Positions 1 through 8,498 are shown, counted from the first letter of the stretch. The stretch is 14,633 bases of DNA from Persicitalea sp038242095 (GCA_038242095.1 JBBSSJ010000106.1:1-14633); one strand, 5' to 3'. The notes: a model not told the origin generated them from the sequence alone. Translations and numbers: made by a program.

Positions 1-122
1 CTAATTTCTTCCGGCGGGTCGTCAAGGATTATGAGAAAACAGTATCCTCTTCGGTCGGATGGCTCCTGCTGGCCAATATTCAGATCATGTTACAGCGAAT
101 TAGTGCCATCCACCAAACTTAA
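1..122 (+). CDS. IS5-family-like transposase, C-terminal end (partial)
   Basis: The last 39 codons of a gene that begins before the window, read in the frame starting at base 3 and ending at TAA 120-122. The peptide contains FRRVVKDYEKTVSSS followed by VGWLLLANIQIMLQRI. This resembles the end of IS5-type DDE transposases, where an 'R-x-x-KDYE' segment precedes a hydrophobic SxxxWLxxAxxxxMLxR helix. The catalytic residues lie upstream of the window, so I cannot tell whether the gene is intact. The family call rests on this short tail alone. The next gene is on the opposite strand, and nothing suggests a functional link to it. Confidence 0.65.
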   Translation, partial: NFFRRVVKDYEKTVSSSVGWLLLANIQIMLQRISAIHQT

Positions 123-137
123 TTTCCAAACATGCTC
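1..137 (+). mobile_element. Right end of an IS5-like insertion sequence (partial)
   Basis: The transposase tail stops at 122. It is followed immediately by TTCCAAACATGCTC (124-137), which read in reverse is GAGCATGTTTGGAA. A terminus starting GAGC a few bases past the stop codon fits an IS5-type terminal inverted repeat. The element would then end at or near 137, just before TAA (138-140), a possible target duplication. The left end is outside the window, so neither the inverted repeat nor the duplication can be confirmed. Confidence 0.4.
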
Positions 138-156
138 TAAACATTTTTCAAATAGA

Positions 157-185
157 AAGGCAGTATCTATTTAAGATACTGCCTT
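157..185 (-). terminator. Hairpin terminator downstream of the M16 peptidase gene
   Basis: AAGGCAGTATCT (157-168) is matched exactly by AGATACTGCCTT (174-185), giving a 12-bp stem with a 5-base loop. On the minus strand the stem is followed by TTTCTATTT, and it lies about 70 bases beyond the stop codon of the peptidase gene (254). It probably ends that transcript. On the plus strand, where it follows the transposase, there is no T-run after the stem, so termination in that direction would be weaker. Confidence 0.6.
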
Positions 186-253
186 GATAGTTAAATGGTT
201 AGTAGAACTGACTTATGTATTCTCTTTTACAAATTATTTTTAAACATAAGTGT

Positions 254-3055
254 CTACTTCTTCGGGCTTCCTCCCATAGTGGCGGGGGAATTTTCGGTTT
301 TGGGTTGGTCCTTGCGGGCTTTCTCAAAGTCACCGGCTTTGATCACCGTAATTTTGTCGTAGTCGATGTACTTAGCGGCGGCGGCTTTAACGTCGGCAGG
401 CGTAAGCGAATCGATTTTTTTGTCAAGATCGGCTTGCCATTGCATCGAGCGGTTTAGGTACAGATCCTGGCTGAGCATTCCGGCCAGGGCAGCATCCTGC
501 GCCCGGCTTACCTGCCGTTGTTGCAGATAGCCCGATTTGGCAGCTTTCAGCTCATCGGCGGTAAAGCCTTCTTTCACGACCCTTTCAATTTCTTCCTTGA
601 AAGCCTGCTCCAGCTTCTCGGCATTTTGCGGCGCGTAGATGGCGTAGGCCAGGAAGCTGCCGTTTTTGTCGAGTGAACTGGCGCTGAACTGCGAACCCAC
701 GCCGTAACTCAGGCCCTCTCTTTGCCGAATCCGGGTCGCCAGACGCGAGTTCAGGAAACCGCCACCGAGCATATAATTAGCCATGAGTAGCGCCGGATAC
801 TCGGCGTCGCTGTCCTGCAACGGCATGTTGAGTCCGGCCACAAACATGGAATTAGCTTTGTCGGGCGTTTCAAACGATTTGTTTTCGGCCTTTACTGCCT
901 GATAGGGCGAGGCAATGCGGGTAAACGGCTTCGCACTTTTCCATTTGCCAAACTGATCCTGGACTAACTTCTGAATTTCGCCTTTGTCAAAATCACCTAC
1001 TACAGCGATCGACGCGTTGTCGGCACCGTAGAAATCTTTGTAAAACTGCTTCACCTGGTCGATCGTCGCGGCTTTCACGTCAGCCACGTCCTCGTCGAAA
1101 GTAGCGACGTAGCGGATATCACCTTTGGGATAAGGCGATGTAACGCGGCGGTACTCGTTGATGGCGATCGCCTGTGGCTCGCTGCGCTGTGACTCGATTC
1201 CGGCCAGTTGTTCCTGTTTTAATTTCTCAAATTCACCCTCCGAAAAGGCGGGTGACTTCAACACCTCAGCCACCAACTTCATTACATCGGGGAGGTTAGC
1301 GCGGGTGGTTTCGATACGCACGCCGGCCTGATTGGAGCCGCCATAAAAGTTCACGCGCGCCTGCAGGCGGTCAAATTCGTCCTTGACCTGCTGGCGGGTT
1401 TTGGTAGTTGTGCCTTTGTCGAGCATATCGGCCGTCAGGCTCGAAATCGTGCCTTTGTTCATCAGGCTTTTCTGGTCGCCGAGGCGAAGCGTCAGGTTCA
1501 CGGCGACCACGTTGCCGCGTGTTTCTTTAGGCAGCAGGGCCAGTTCGATGGCGTTTGGTAGCTCGATTTTGGTTGTGCGGCGGTCGATATTTTCGGGCGA
1601 AGGATCAAATGCCTCCCCTTGTGCCATCACGGCTTCTCCTTTGTAATCCTTCACGAGCGCCATCACGTCGGGCGCGGCGGGCACTTCGGTACGGTCGGGA
1701 TTGGCCGTCGGAATGAAGGTACCCGTGGTACGGTTGGAGGGCTTAAAATATTCCTTCGCCACCCGGAAAACATCTTCGGCGGTCACCTTGCGCAGCGCGT
1801 CGCGGTAGAGGTACGCCAGCCGCCAATCTCCCACGGCAATGTACTCGCTGATGCCCAATCCCACGCGCTCAGAGCTGCGGAATTGTAGTTCCCAATTTTT
1901 GAGCAGCGACGTCTTAGCCCGCTCGATGTCTTCTCCGGAAGGCTTCACCATGGCGGCGGAATCCAGCGTGGTCGTCATCGCCATCTGCGCTTCGTCCAGC
2001 GAATTTTCTTTCAATACCTCCGCCCCAAAATAGGCAAACCCGGGATCATGCAGCGCAAAGCTAAACCCATAAATGCTTGACGCTTTCTTAGTGTCCACCA
2101 TATTTTTGTAAAGCTTGCCGTTGGGCTCAGCAGTAAGCGTTTCTACCAACACATCCATCGCGGGATAATCGGCGTGCGAGCCCGGCATGATGTGGTAGGT
2201 CGCGGCGACCATCTGCACATCGCCGGTCCGGCGCACGGTGGCAAACCGCTCGCCATCTTGCGTCGGCTCCACGGTGTAGCTCACGGGCAGTTGGCGCGTA
2301 GGCTTTGGAATCTTGCCAAAGTACTCCTGAATCAGGGCCAGGGTCTTGGCTTCGTCGATTTTGCCGGCCACGGTCAGCACGGCGTTGTCGGGCTGGTAGT
2401 ATTTTTGATAAAAGGCTTTGAGGTTATCGATGGGTACGTTTTCGATGTCGGAACGGTTGCCGATCGTTGTTTTGCCGTAGTTGTGCCACTCGTAAGCTGT
2501 GGAAGTCACGCGTTGCAGCAACACCCGGAAGGGGCTGTTTTCGCCCGACTCGAACTCGTTACGCACCACGCTGAATTCGCTTTCCAAATCCTTTTTGGCG
2601 ATGTAAGAATTGACCATGCGATCGGCTTCGAGGTCAAGCGCCCATTTCAGGTTTTCGTCAGTAGCCGAGAAAGTCTCGAAGTAGTTGGTGCGGTCGTACC
2701 AGGTGGTACCGTTGGGACGCGCGCCGTGCTCGGTCAGTTCCTGCGGAATATTAGGATGATTGGGCGTGCCCTTGAATACCATGTGCTCCAGCAAATGCGC
2801 CATTCCCGTTTCGCCATAACCCTCGTGCCGCGAGCCGACAAGGTAGGTAATGTTGACGGTAGCCGTGGGTTTCGACGGGTCAGGAAACAGCAGGACTCTC
2901 AGGCCGTTGTCCATTTGGTATTCGGTGATTCCTTCCACCGAGGTAATTTTCTTCATACCCTTGGGTACATCCTGAGCCTGGGCGATTAGCAAGAGCCCGG
3001 TTAGCGCGACTACCCCCAAGAAGCGTAAGGCATAGGTTCGTTTATTTTTCTTCAT
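254..3055 (-). CDS. Exported M16 family zinc metallopeptidase (two-domain, insulinase/PqqL-like)
   Basis: 933 residues. The N-terminus is a Sec signal: basic MKKNKR, a hydrophobic stretch to about residue 25, then AQAQD with likely cleavage near 27, so the enzyme should act in the periplasm. The inverted zinc motif HxxEH is HLLEH at residues 87-91, with His87 and His91 as ligands and Glu90 as base. The third ligand is Glu167 in VVRNEFE, 76 residues after His91, the standard M16 spacing. The second half (about 500-900) is a second M16 unit without HxxEH. It contains the TRIRQREGLSYGVGS segment, which carries the Arg and Tyr typical of the non-catalytic partner domain. The length fits fused two-domain M16 peptidases rather than separate subunits. 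M16 enzymes generally cleave unfolded peptides inside a clamshell; the substrate is unknown here. It is transcribed alone, with a promoter-like element at 3093-3122 and a terminator at 157-185. Confidence 0.93.
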   Translation of the reverse strand: MKKNKRTYALRFLGVVALTGLLLIAQAQDVPKGMKKITSVEGITEYQMDNGLRVLLFPDPSKPTATVNITYLVGSRHEGYGETGMAHLLEHMVFKGTPNHPNIPQELTEHGARPNGTTWYDRTNYFETFSATDENLKWALDLEADRMVNSYIAKKDLESEFSVVRNEFESGENSPFRVLLQRVTSTAYEWHNYGKTTIGNRSDIENVPIDNLKAFYQKYYQPDNAVLTVAGKIDEAKTLALIQEYFGKIPKPTRQLPVSYTVEPTQDGERFATVRRTGDVQMVAATYHIMPGSHADYPAMDVLVETLTAEPNGKLYKNMVDTKKASSIYGFSFALHDPGFAYFGAEVLKENSLDEAQMAMTTTLDSAAMVKPSGEDIERAKTSLLKNWELQFRSSERVGLGISEYIAVGDWRLAYLYRDALRKVTAEDVFRVAKEYFKPSNRTTGTFIPTANPDRTEVPAAPDVMALVKDYKGEAVMAQGEAFDPSPENIDRRTTKIELPNAIELALLPKETRGNVVAVNLTLRLGDQKSLMNKGTISSLTADMLDKGTTTKTRQQVKDEFDRLQARVNFYGGSNQAGVRIETTRANLPDVMKLVAEVLKSPAFSEGEFEKLKQEQLAGIESQRSEPQAIAINEYRRVTSPYPKGDIRYVATFDEDVADVKAATIDQVKQFYKDFYGADNASIAVVGDFDKGEIQKLVQDQFGKWKSAKPFTRIASPYQAVKAENKSFETPDKANSMFVAGLNMPLQDSDAEYPALLMANYMLGGGFLNSRLATRIRQREGLSYGVGSQFSASSLDKNGSFLAYAIYAPQNAEKLEQAFKEEIERVVKEGFTADELKAAKSGYLQQRQVSRAQDAALAGMLSQDLYLNRSMQWQADLDKKIDSLTPADVKAAAAKYIDYDKITVIKAGDFEKARKDQPKTENSPATMGGSPKK

Positions 3056-3092
3056 GGTCGTAGATTAGGTTGATAATAAAGATGAAAGACTG

Positions 3093-3122
3093 TAAAATTA
3101 AGCAGTACGCACCTACCCCCAA
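3093..3122 (-). promoter_or_regulatory. Bacteroidetes-type promoter for the M16 peptidase gene (candidate)
   Basis: On the minus strand TTG (3122-3120) is followed after 19 bases by TAATTTTA (3100-3093). The Bacteroidetes sigma-ABfr consensus is TTG/TTTG, about 19-21 bases, then TAnnTTTG, so the spacing fits and the -7 box differs only at its last base. The box ends 37 bases upstream of the peptidase start at 3055. Confidence 0.35.
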
Positions 3123-3147
3123 CAAATAAATGACAAGCGGAATCTGG

Positions 3148-3155
3148 TAGTTTTG
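3148..3155 (+). promoter_or_regulatory. -7 box candidate (TAGTTTTG) for the small lipoprotein gene
   Basis: TAGTTTTG matches TAnnTTTG exactly and lies 85 bases before the ATG at 3241. I see no convincing TTTG at the usual distance upstream. The implied leader of about 80 bases would contain the 14-bp tandem duplication at 3186-3213. Confidence 0.35.
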
Positions 3156-3185
3156 TCGGGATAAACGATATTCGCCGTTGTGGCG

Positions 3186-3213
3186 TTACTTCCCACCACT
3201 TACTTCCCACCAC
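3186..3213 (+). repeat. Perfect 14-bp tandem duplication in the lipoprotein leader
   Basis: TTACTTCCCACCAC occurs at 3186-3199 and again at 3200-3213, followed by a third TTA. It lies 27 bases before the ATG at 3241, between the candidate -7 box and the start. It is an exact duplication, suggesting recent slippage. Confidence 0.85.
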
Positions 3214-3240
3214 TTAATAGTTACCATTTCATTTCCCGAC

Positions 3241-3624
3241 ATGAAGCGTACCTTCCTTGTTTTCCTGCTTGCCTTTATGGCGGCTGCCTGCTTCCGGCCC
3301 AACATTCCCATCTCGACGAATACTGTCTACCCCATCGACGTATTTATGAACGACGAGGCTCCCGACCGGCCTTACGCCGAACTCGAATGGGTCGAGATCA
3401 GCCGTCAGGACAGCTTGACTACCAAGCAAAAAAGCAACAGTGACCGGATGCTGTACCGGGGAAATTCGGCCGATACCAAAGATTTACTTACCGCCCAACT
3501 CGTCCTGAAAGCCCAGAAACTCGGGGCCGATGCGCTGATGAAAGTCCAGTATAAGTACTACACCTCAGCTACCGTCGAAGGCTATACGATGAAGGGTTTG
3601 GCAGTTCAGTATCGGGGGGATTAG
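3241..3624 (+). CDS. Small predicted lipoprotein, C-terminus resembling heavy-metal-binding/YbjQ-like folds
   Basis: 127 residues from ATG 3241 (MKRTFLVFLLAF). The reading frame stays open back to 3178, but only a TTG is available there and the extra residues would precede the signal sequence, so 3241 is the better start. A short hydrophobic signal ends in MAAAC with Cys17. This is an imperfect lipobox, acceptable for Bacteroidetes, so the protein is probably lipid-anchored in the envelope. The C-terminal segment has a helix (LTAQLVLKAQKLGADALM), then VQYKY and GLAVQY strands. The 'LGADAL-x-V-x-Y' pattern recalls small YbjQ/DUF4156-like beta-alpha proteins in which a GADA turn precedes a strand. 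That resemblance is a weak family hint, not an assignment, and no function can be given. It is a single gene converging on the tamB-like gene, with the palindrome at 3695-3758 in between. Confidence 0.75.
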   Translation: MKRTFLVFLLAFMAAACFRPNIPISTNTVYPIDVFMNDEAPDRPYAELEWVEISRQDSLTTKQKSNSDRMLYRGNSADTKDLLTAQLVLKAQKLGADALMKVQYKYYTSATVEGYTMKGLAVQYRGD

Positions 3625-3694
3625 ATAATTTTGAAGGAGTGAATTTAGAGGGGGTCGCCCGGCGATGCGTGAATAAAATTTTCTTCCCCGATAA

Positions 3695-3758
3695 ATGACA
3701 ATCCAAAAGCCTCGGAGAGGCGCGACGTCGCGCCTCTCCGAGGCTTTTGGATTGTCAT
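3695..3758. terminator. 64-bp perfect palindrome between convergent genes, probable bidirectional terminator
   Basis: Bases 3695-3726 are the exact reverse complement of 3727-3758: a 32-bp perfect stem with no loop, centred on GAC|GTC. Inside it, an A4 tract (3705-3708), a GC-rich stem and a T4 tract (3745-3748) give the A-stem-T layout of a bidirectional intrinsic terminator. It lies between the ends of the lipoprotein gene (3624) and the minus-strand tamB-like gene (3822). Each arm also holds its own small hairpin, GCCTC-GGA-GAGGC at 3709-3721 and its mirror, so the DNA could form a cruciform with branched arms. It is much longer than termination needs. Confidence 0.75.
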
Positions 3759-3821
3759 CTTACGAATTTCTACAAACGTTAAGCGACTCCGGCTGTCCGA
3801 TTCTCCGAAGCTTGCTGTGCC

Positions 3822-6800
3822 TCAATTCTCCGCCTCTTCCAGCTTAGAAGTAAGCCGGGCCGGGACAGGAATGGGCGCCACCAGCGGCTCATTGGCCTCG
3901 ACGGGTAATTTAATCTCCGGCTTAGGCAATGATTTAAAGCGATTAAAACTGTGCGTGAACTGCATACTAACGCCGCCTGTCGTGATGGCGTTGTTGAGCA
4001 GCAGCGGGTTTTGAATGTTGCGGTTGTATGCTTTCAGACGGACGCTGCCGCTTTGGGCCAGCCAGTATTCCAGCGTCCATTCGCCCAGCAGACTCGTGGC
4101 GTTGACTTGAGAAGTGCCGTATTGGCTGCTGCCGTAGTTGAAGCGCCCGTCGCGGGTGATACGGAAGCGATCGTTGAGGAAGCGATACGACAGCCGAAGC
4201 TGTAAGTTATCAAAAGCGTTTTGGTCCAGCGAAAGGCCTGAGACACCGATTTCGAGGTTTTCGTTTAGGGCGGAAGCCCAGCGGCTAATTTGATTGGAAA
4301 TCAATTCACTGATGCTGTTGACCGCAAAATTCTGCCCTTGATTCGTTTGCGCCTGGAACACGTCGTCCTGACTCAGCAATTGGTTGAATAAAATAAGACT
4401 ACTCACCTGACGGCTCAATTCCTGCTCGTCGCTCTTCAACCGATTCTCGAAGGCCGCCACTGCCGCCCGGTACTCGCCCGACGACGGGTACTGCTTGACC
4501 GCCAGATTGTAGCCGATCGCGGGGGCCATCAGCCGGTCGGTGAGCGCGATGGTTACTTCCACCGGATAACGGCGACTGAGCGCGTCGCCCTGATTGCTTA
4601 GTCCGCTTCCGGGTAGTTTTAGTATGCCCGCCAGCGAGGCCATCTGGGTGTAAGTGGCCTTTACGTCGAGCAGCGCCCCGTAAGGATCGCCTGACCAGGT
4701 GAGGCGGCTGCCGGGGTTAATGGTGAATTTTTTGTTGAGCGCGTTCTGGAAAGTAAAGGTGTAGTCGCCGCGCTCGATCTCGTAATTCCCCGCCATCGAG
4801 AAATCACCCTTCGTGTCGACTTTCAGGTTCAATAGTCCTTTACCGTAGGCTTGAATAATATCGCCGGACTGGCGGTCGAGCTGAATCTCGGCGTAGGCAT
4901 CGGGCGTAACATTAAGGTTAAAGTCCATTTTCACGCCGCCAATGCTCGTGTTTTTCTTAGCGACGCCCGCCCGTTCTAAACTGTCTTCCTTGATCTTGGC
5001 ACTCACAAATTGGATGTACTCCTGGGTAGCGACCTCAGTGGGGCCGTCGAGCGGAATGTACATGCGGGTACCCTTGTTGCTGGTCACGCTGGCCTCGATG
5101 CTGAGGTTATCGAGGGGGCCCGTCAGACTGGCCTTGCCCGTCACGTAGGCCGTGCCATAGAAAAGGTCGTTGTCTTTGGTCGTGGTGTTCAGAATTTTAA
5201 AATTTCGAAGATCAGCGTTGAACGCCAGCTGAAAATCCCGGTAGGCGGCATCGTGCAACACGCTGCCGCGAACAGTAGCCGTATTGCCTTCTTCGTCCTT
5301 CACTTCCATGCTTTGGGCCGAGATTTCGTTGGGCGCGAACGTCACGACATCACTGAATGAGAGCACCGATTGCAGGTAATCGAATTTGAGCCGCCCGTTG
5401 TCGACTTTCACCTCTCCCACCACTTTTGGCGCGGTGAGCGTACCCCGAACCGTCAGGCGGCCGTTGGCTTTACCACGCACGTCCGACACCAATTCACGGC
5501 TGAAAGGCTCGATCATTTTTAAATCGGCGTTGTCGAGCAGGGCTTTCAGATTGAGCGGATCGCCCGTCGCCTCGGGCGAGTAGGTACCATTCAGGGCAAA
5601 GACGCGCGTCAGATTACGGTCCAGGTGGGCTTCTATGGCAAATTGCTCGTCCGTATCGTCCCACTCGACGCGCCCGCCCAGGTTGCCCAGCGCGTAGTCG
5701 GCATAGCTTAGGCTATCGACGCCGAAACTGCCGTTTACCTCGTTATCTTTTTGATCGTCGTACCAGGTCGCCTTGCCTTCCAGAATACCCCCCAGCTTGG
5801 TTTCCAGCACGGGATTGAGCGTGGCGAGCTTAAAGCGATTGACTTCGAACACCAGCTTCCGGGTCGAATCAGCCACCATTTCTCCGTCCAGCGATACGCG
5901 CTGCTTATCGTTGACGAGCGCCAGGTTACTGAACAGCGTCTTACCGTTAGCCACCGAAATCAGATTGTTAGGATTGACCCGCCACTCCTCGTCCAGCAAC
6001 ACAAGCCGCGAGGAGATGAGGTGCAAGTCCAAACCCGAAGCCAGAAAGCGGATGTCGCCGTTGATATTGGCGAGGTTGGTGCTGTTTTTCTGTCGGACAC
6101 CGCCCGTGAAGTGAATATGATCCTCGTCCCAGGTGGCTTCCGCGCTCAACGCCTCAGTGGGGGCCAGCGGTCCTATTTTTTGCTCGCGGGAAGTGATAAG
6201 CGCCGAAGCCAGTACCTCGGCGTTATTGACAAATTTTGACGTCGTCACGTCGACCCGCGCGTCGCCAAAGCGCGCGCTGCCTGCCCGCACGGTGTCGGCC
6301 TGGGCGCTTAACGTCAGGAAGGCCGTGCTCCCCATGCGGAGTTCGCCCTCGGCATGGCTGCCCGGCGAAATGTACACATCCGGGGCCAAAAAATTGAGCA
6401 GGGGCGTAAGGTCGCGCCCTTCGAGTTGGTAGTCGATCGCGTACCGACGCGGGTCGACCACGGCGGGTTTTTGGGCGTAGTAGTCGCGGCGACTGACTTC
6501 GTCACCCAGGAAATAAAGCTTGTATTCTTTGAGCAGTTCGGTCAGGTCGGCGGCGGCTTCGCTCAAAATAAAATTACCGCTGGCGCGGGCAGTCAGAAAA
6601 TCACTCCTTACGTCAATGGTACGTTGGTCGCCCTGCTGTACGGAGGTTAGCAACAAAGAGTCGAGCCTGAGGCGGCGCTCATTTTTGGGCGTGGTGAGGG
6701 TAATATCCGAAAAACGCGCATTGCCTACCAACCCATCTATCTGATTGCCGCTTACCTGAGCATCAAGGCGCGTGGCAACGGTAAAAGGGGATTTAGAAAA

Positions 6801-8423
6801 ACCTAGCGCCATCAGATTCGCTTGGGTTACGATCCCCTGTAAGTCGAAGCGGTTCTGGGGTTGGGAGAGATCAATTTCACCGTCGAGCACGAAGTTCAGA
6901 TTCGGATCGCGCGACCCGACCTGCCCATTGAAATAGCCCTTCTGCAGATTACCCCGCAACTGCACGTTACGGTAGTCGTAGCCTTTAAAACCCAGCCGCT
7001 GTACATCGGCGTCGAGGTTAACGGCCGCCGAAGCAATCGTGAAACCCATGCCGTCGACCTTCCCCGCAAAATCTAGTTGTCCCAGCGTTTCGGGGCGATC
7101 AAAGAGCCTTCCCAAATCCAAATCGGCCGTTTTAAGCAAGCCCCGATAACGGGATGTCAAGCGGTCCTGAATATGAAAAACCAGGTCGGTCGTCAGGTTA
7201 CCGATTTCGGTCACGACATTGCTTTTCAGCGAAAAAATTTCCTTGGTGCCCTGAAATTTACCATCGATCGCGGTGAGCCCGAACTTACCGAAGGTTTCGT
7301 GCAGATCCGTTTCGGGATAGTATTGGATCAAATCGGCGGGATCGAGTTGCGAACTGACTAGGTCGAAATCCATGATCGTGTGGCTGAATTCCGGTAAACC
7401 CCGAAAGCCAAATTCTCCCGCCAAACGGCTGTCTTTGCCAAAACGCAGGTCAGTGTTTCGCACCCGAAAATCGTGGACGCTGCCATCGAAGTCACCCGAG
7501 ATGCGCCAGGTTTCGTTTAGACCCAGCAAATACTCGTGAAAAAGCCCCAGATCATCGGAATAGATTCGGCTGTTTTTGAAATGCGCCACCATCCGCACCT
7601 CCTCGTTGAAATCGCCAAAGGCCGAGGGATGGTCGTAGTTGAAGCTAAGGTAGTCGGTCAAGTAGGAGCCGCCGATGTAGGCGTTCAGCGCGCCAAGCTC
7701 GGTTTTCTTGGCGCAGTACAAAAACTTTGTGTCCAGATCGTATACTTTCAAAGCGGACTGCCGGTCGACGGTGTTCAGGTCGTTTGCGACGAAACTGATC
7801 GTGTCGCCCAGCACCAGGAAGTCCTTTAACTGGCCATTGAGCTGGTACAGTTCAAAGTGATAGTAATCAAAAACATTGGGCTTCCGGTCGTAAGGCTCCC
7901 GTGGGTCGTCGTAGCGAAAAACGCCGTCGGTGAGCGTGGCTTTGCCGATGGTGAAAGGAATATTTTGGTCGGGTACGTAGCCCGTGGTGTCGCCGGAGTT
8001 GGTGAGCTCGTTGATGCGGGCAATAAAGTTGTCCATGTTCAGGTCGCCCGTTTGGGTCTTGACCAGCCGCACCTCGGGACGATAAAGGTTTACCTCATCC
8101 AGGTGGATTTCGCGGGCGGCATTCTCGATGATTCCCCAGATATCGAAGTCGACGTCGAGGCGCCCCACGTCAATCATGGGTTTTTGGTCGGTGTCACGAA
8201 TCGAGACACCTTCAAGCGAAACAGCATCGAGCCACTTAATATTAATCCGCTGAACGCTAACGGGATACCCTAGCTTATCGGAAAGCACCCTAACGGCTTT
8301 TTGGGTAGTGTAGGTCTGCACTGCCGGAAACTGGAAGGCGATCGTGCCTACCCCAAGCGCAAAGAGCGTCAGGATAAACAGCAGCACGAGGCCGTTGCCA
8401 ATTTCTTTGAGTACTCTTACCAT
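3822..8423 (-). CDS. tamB: TamB-like translocation/assembly module protein (AsmA/DUF490 superfamily)
   Basis: 1533 residues. A single N-terminal membrane anchor lies at about residues 9-31 (GLVLLFILTLFALGVGTIAF). A long stretch of repeating beta-rich segments follows, then a C-terminal TamB/DUF490 domain from about residue 1010 to 1500, including NGRLKFDYLQ, a TVRGSVLHDAAYRDF segment and a final YRFLNDRFRITRDGRF region. The family spans the periplasm from the inner membrane as a hydrophobic groove. TamB works with the Omp85 protein TamA in outer-membrane protein assembly and is implicated in phospholipid transport. The protein is longer than E. coli TamB (about 1260 residues), and long versions are usual in Bacteroidetes. 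No TamA partner is in the window. The ATG at 8423 lies 75 bases from the divergent tsaD start, so the two share a short regulatory region. No strong ribosome site precedes it. The frame is intact throughout. Confidence 0.88.
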   Translation of the reverse strand: MVRVLKEIGNGLVLLFILTLFALGVGTIAFQFPAVQTYTTQKAVRVLSDKLGYPVSVQRINIKWLDAVSLEGVSIRDTDQKPMIDVGRLDVDFDIWGIIENAAREIHLDEVNLYRPEVRLVKTQTGDLNMDNFIARINELTNSGDTTGYVPDQNIPFTIGKATLTDGVFRYDDPREPYDRKPNVFDYYHFELYQLNGQLKDFLVLGDTISFVANDLNTVDRQSALKVYDLDTKFLYCAKKTELGALNAYIGGSYLTDYLSFNYDHPSAFGDFNEEVRMVAHFKNSRIYSDDLGLFHEYLLGLNETWRISGDFDGSVHDFRVRNTDLRFGKDSRLAGEFGFRGLPEFSHTIMDFDLVSSQLDPADLIQYYPETDLHETFGKFGLTAIDGKFQGTKEIFSLKSNVVTEIGNLTTDLVFHIQDRLTSRYRGLLKTADLDLGRLFDRPETLGQLDFAGKVDGMGFTIASAAVNLDADVQRLGFKGYDYRNVQLRGNLQKGYFNGQVGSRDPNLNFVLDGEIDLSQPQNRFDLQGIVTQANLMALGFSKSPFTVATRLDAQVSGNQIDGLVGNARFSDITLTTPKNERRLRLDSLLLTSVQQGDQRTIDVRSDFLTARASGNFILSEAAADLTELLKEYKLYFLGDEVSRRDYYAQKPAVVDPRRYAIDYQLEGRDLTPLLNFLAPDVYISPGSHAEGELRMGSTAFLTLSAQADTVRAGSARFGDARVDVTTSKFVNNAEVLASALITSREQKIGPLAPTEALSAEATWDEDHIHFTGGVRQKNSTNLANINGDIRFLASGLDLHLISSRLVLLDEEWRVNPNNLISVANGKTLFSNLALVNDKQRVSLDGEMVADSTRKLVFEVNRFKLATLNPVLETKLGGILEGKATWYDDQKDNEVNGSFGVDSLSYADYALGNLGGRVEWDDTDEQFAIEAHLDRNLTRVFALNGTYSPEATGDPLNLKALLDNADLKMIEPFSRELVSDVRGKANGRLTVRGTLTAPKVVGEVKVDNGRLKFDYLQSVLSFSDVVTFAPNEISAQSMEVKDEEGNTATVRGSVLHDAAYRDFQLAFNADLRNFKILNTTTKDNDLFYGTAYVTGKASLTGPLDNLSIEASVTSNKGTRMYIPLDGPTEVATQEYIQFVSAKIKEDSLERAGVAKKNTSIGGVKMDFNLNVTPDAYAEIQLDRQSGDIIQAYGKGLLNLKVDTKGDFSMAGNYEIERGDYTFTFQNALNKKFTINPGSRLTWSGDPYGALLDVKATYTQMASLAGILKLPGSGLSNQGDALSRRYPVEVTIALTDRLMAPAIGYNLAVKQYPSSGEYRAAVAAFENRLKSDEQELSRQVSSLILFNQLLSQDDVFQAQTNQGQNFAVNSISELISNQISRWASALNENLEIGVSGLSLDQNAFDNLQLRLSYRFLNDRFRITRDGRFNYGSSQYGTSQVNATSLLGEWTLEYWLAQSGSVRLKAYNRNIQNPLLLNNAITTGGVSMQFTHSFNRFKSLPKPEIKLPVEANEPLVAPIPVPARLTSKLEEAEN

Positions 8424-8470
8424 ACGAGGTTTTTGACGAATCCGGCCTCACCATCCTGCCGGAAATTACC

Positions 8471-8478
8471 TACTTTTG
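8471..8478 (+). promoter_or_regulatory. -7 promoter box (TACTTTTG) for tsaD
   Basis: TACTTTTG matches the Bacteroidetes -7 consensus TAnnTTTG exactly and ends 20 bases before the tsaD ATG at 8499, implying a leader of only about 15 bases. The nearest upstream TTTG (8432-8435) is about 35 bases away, too far for a normal -33 box, so the upstream half is not identified. The element lies within the 75-base divergent spacer shared with the tamB-like gene. Confidence 0.5.
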
Positions 8479-8498
8479 GGCAAATTTTAACGATTTGC

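Noticed and set aside
211..251. ACTTATGT/ACATAAGT inverted repeat near the end of the M16 gene
   Set aside because: Eight-base arms with a 25-base AT-rich spacer are expected by chance, and the hairpin at 157-185 is a better terminator.
2174..2989. 271-codon open frame on the plus strand opposite the M16 peptidase gene
   Set aside because: It lies wholly antisense to a gene with clear catalytic motifs, shows no recognisable domain, and long antisense frames are expected in codon-biased GC-rich genes.
3178..3240. Upstream TTG start for the small lipoprotein
   Set aside because: It would put a tandem repeat and 21 residues before the signal sequence, moving the Cys away from a normal lipoprotein position.
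8301..8498. N-terminal extension of tsaD by 66 codons
   Set aside because: It would overlap the start of the divergent tamB-like gene and precede the canonical MNILAIESSCDETS start; the promoter box at 8471-8478 also lies inside it.
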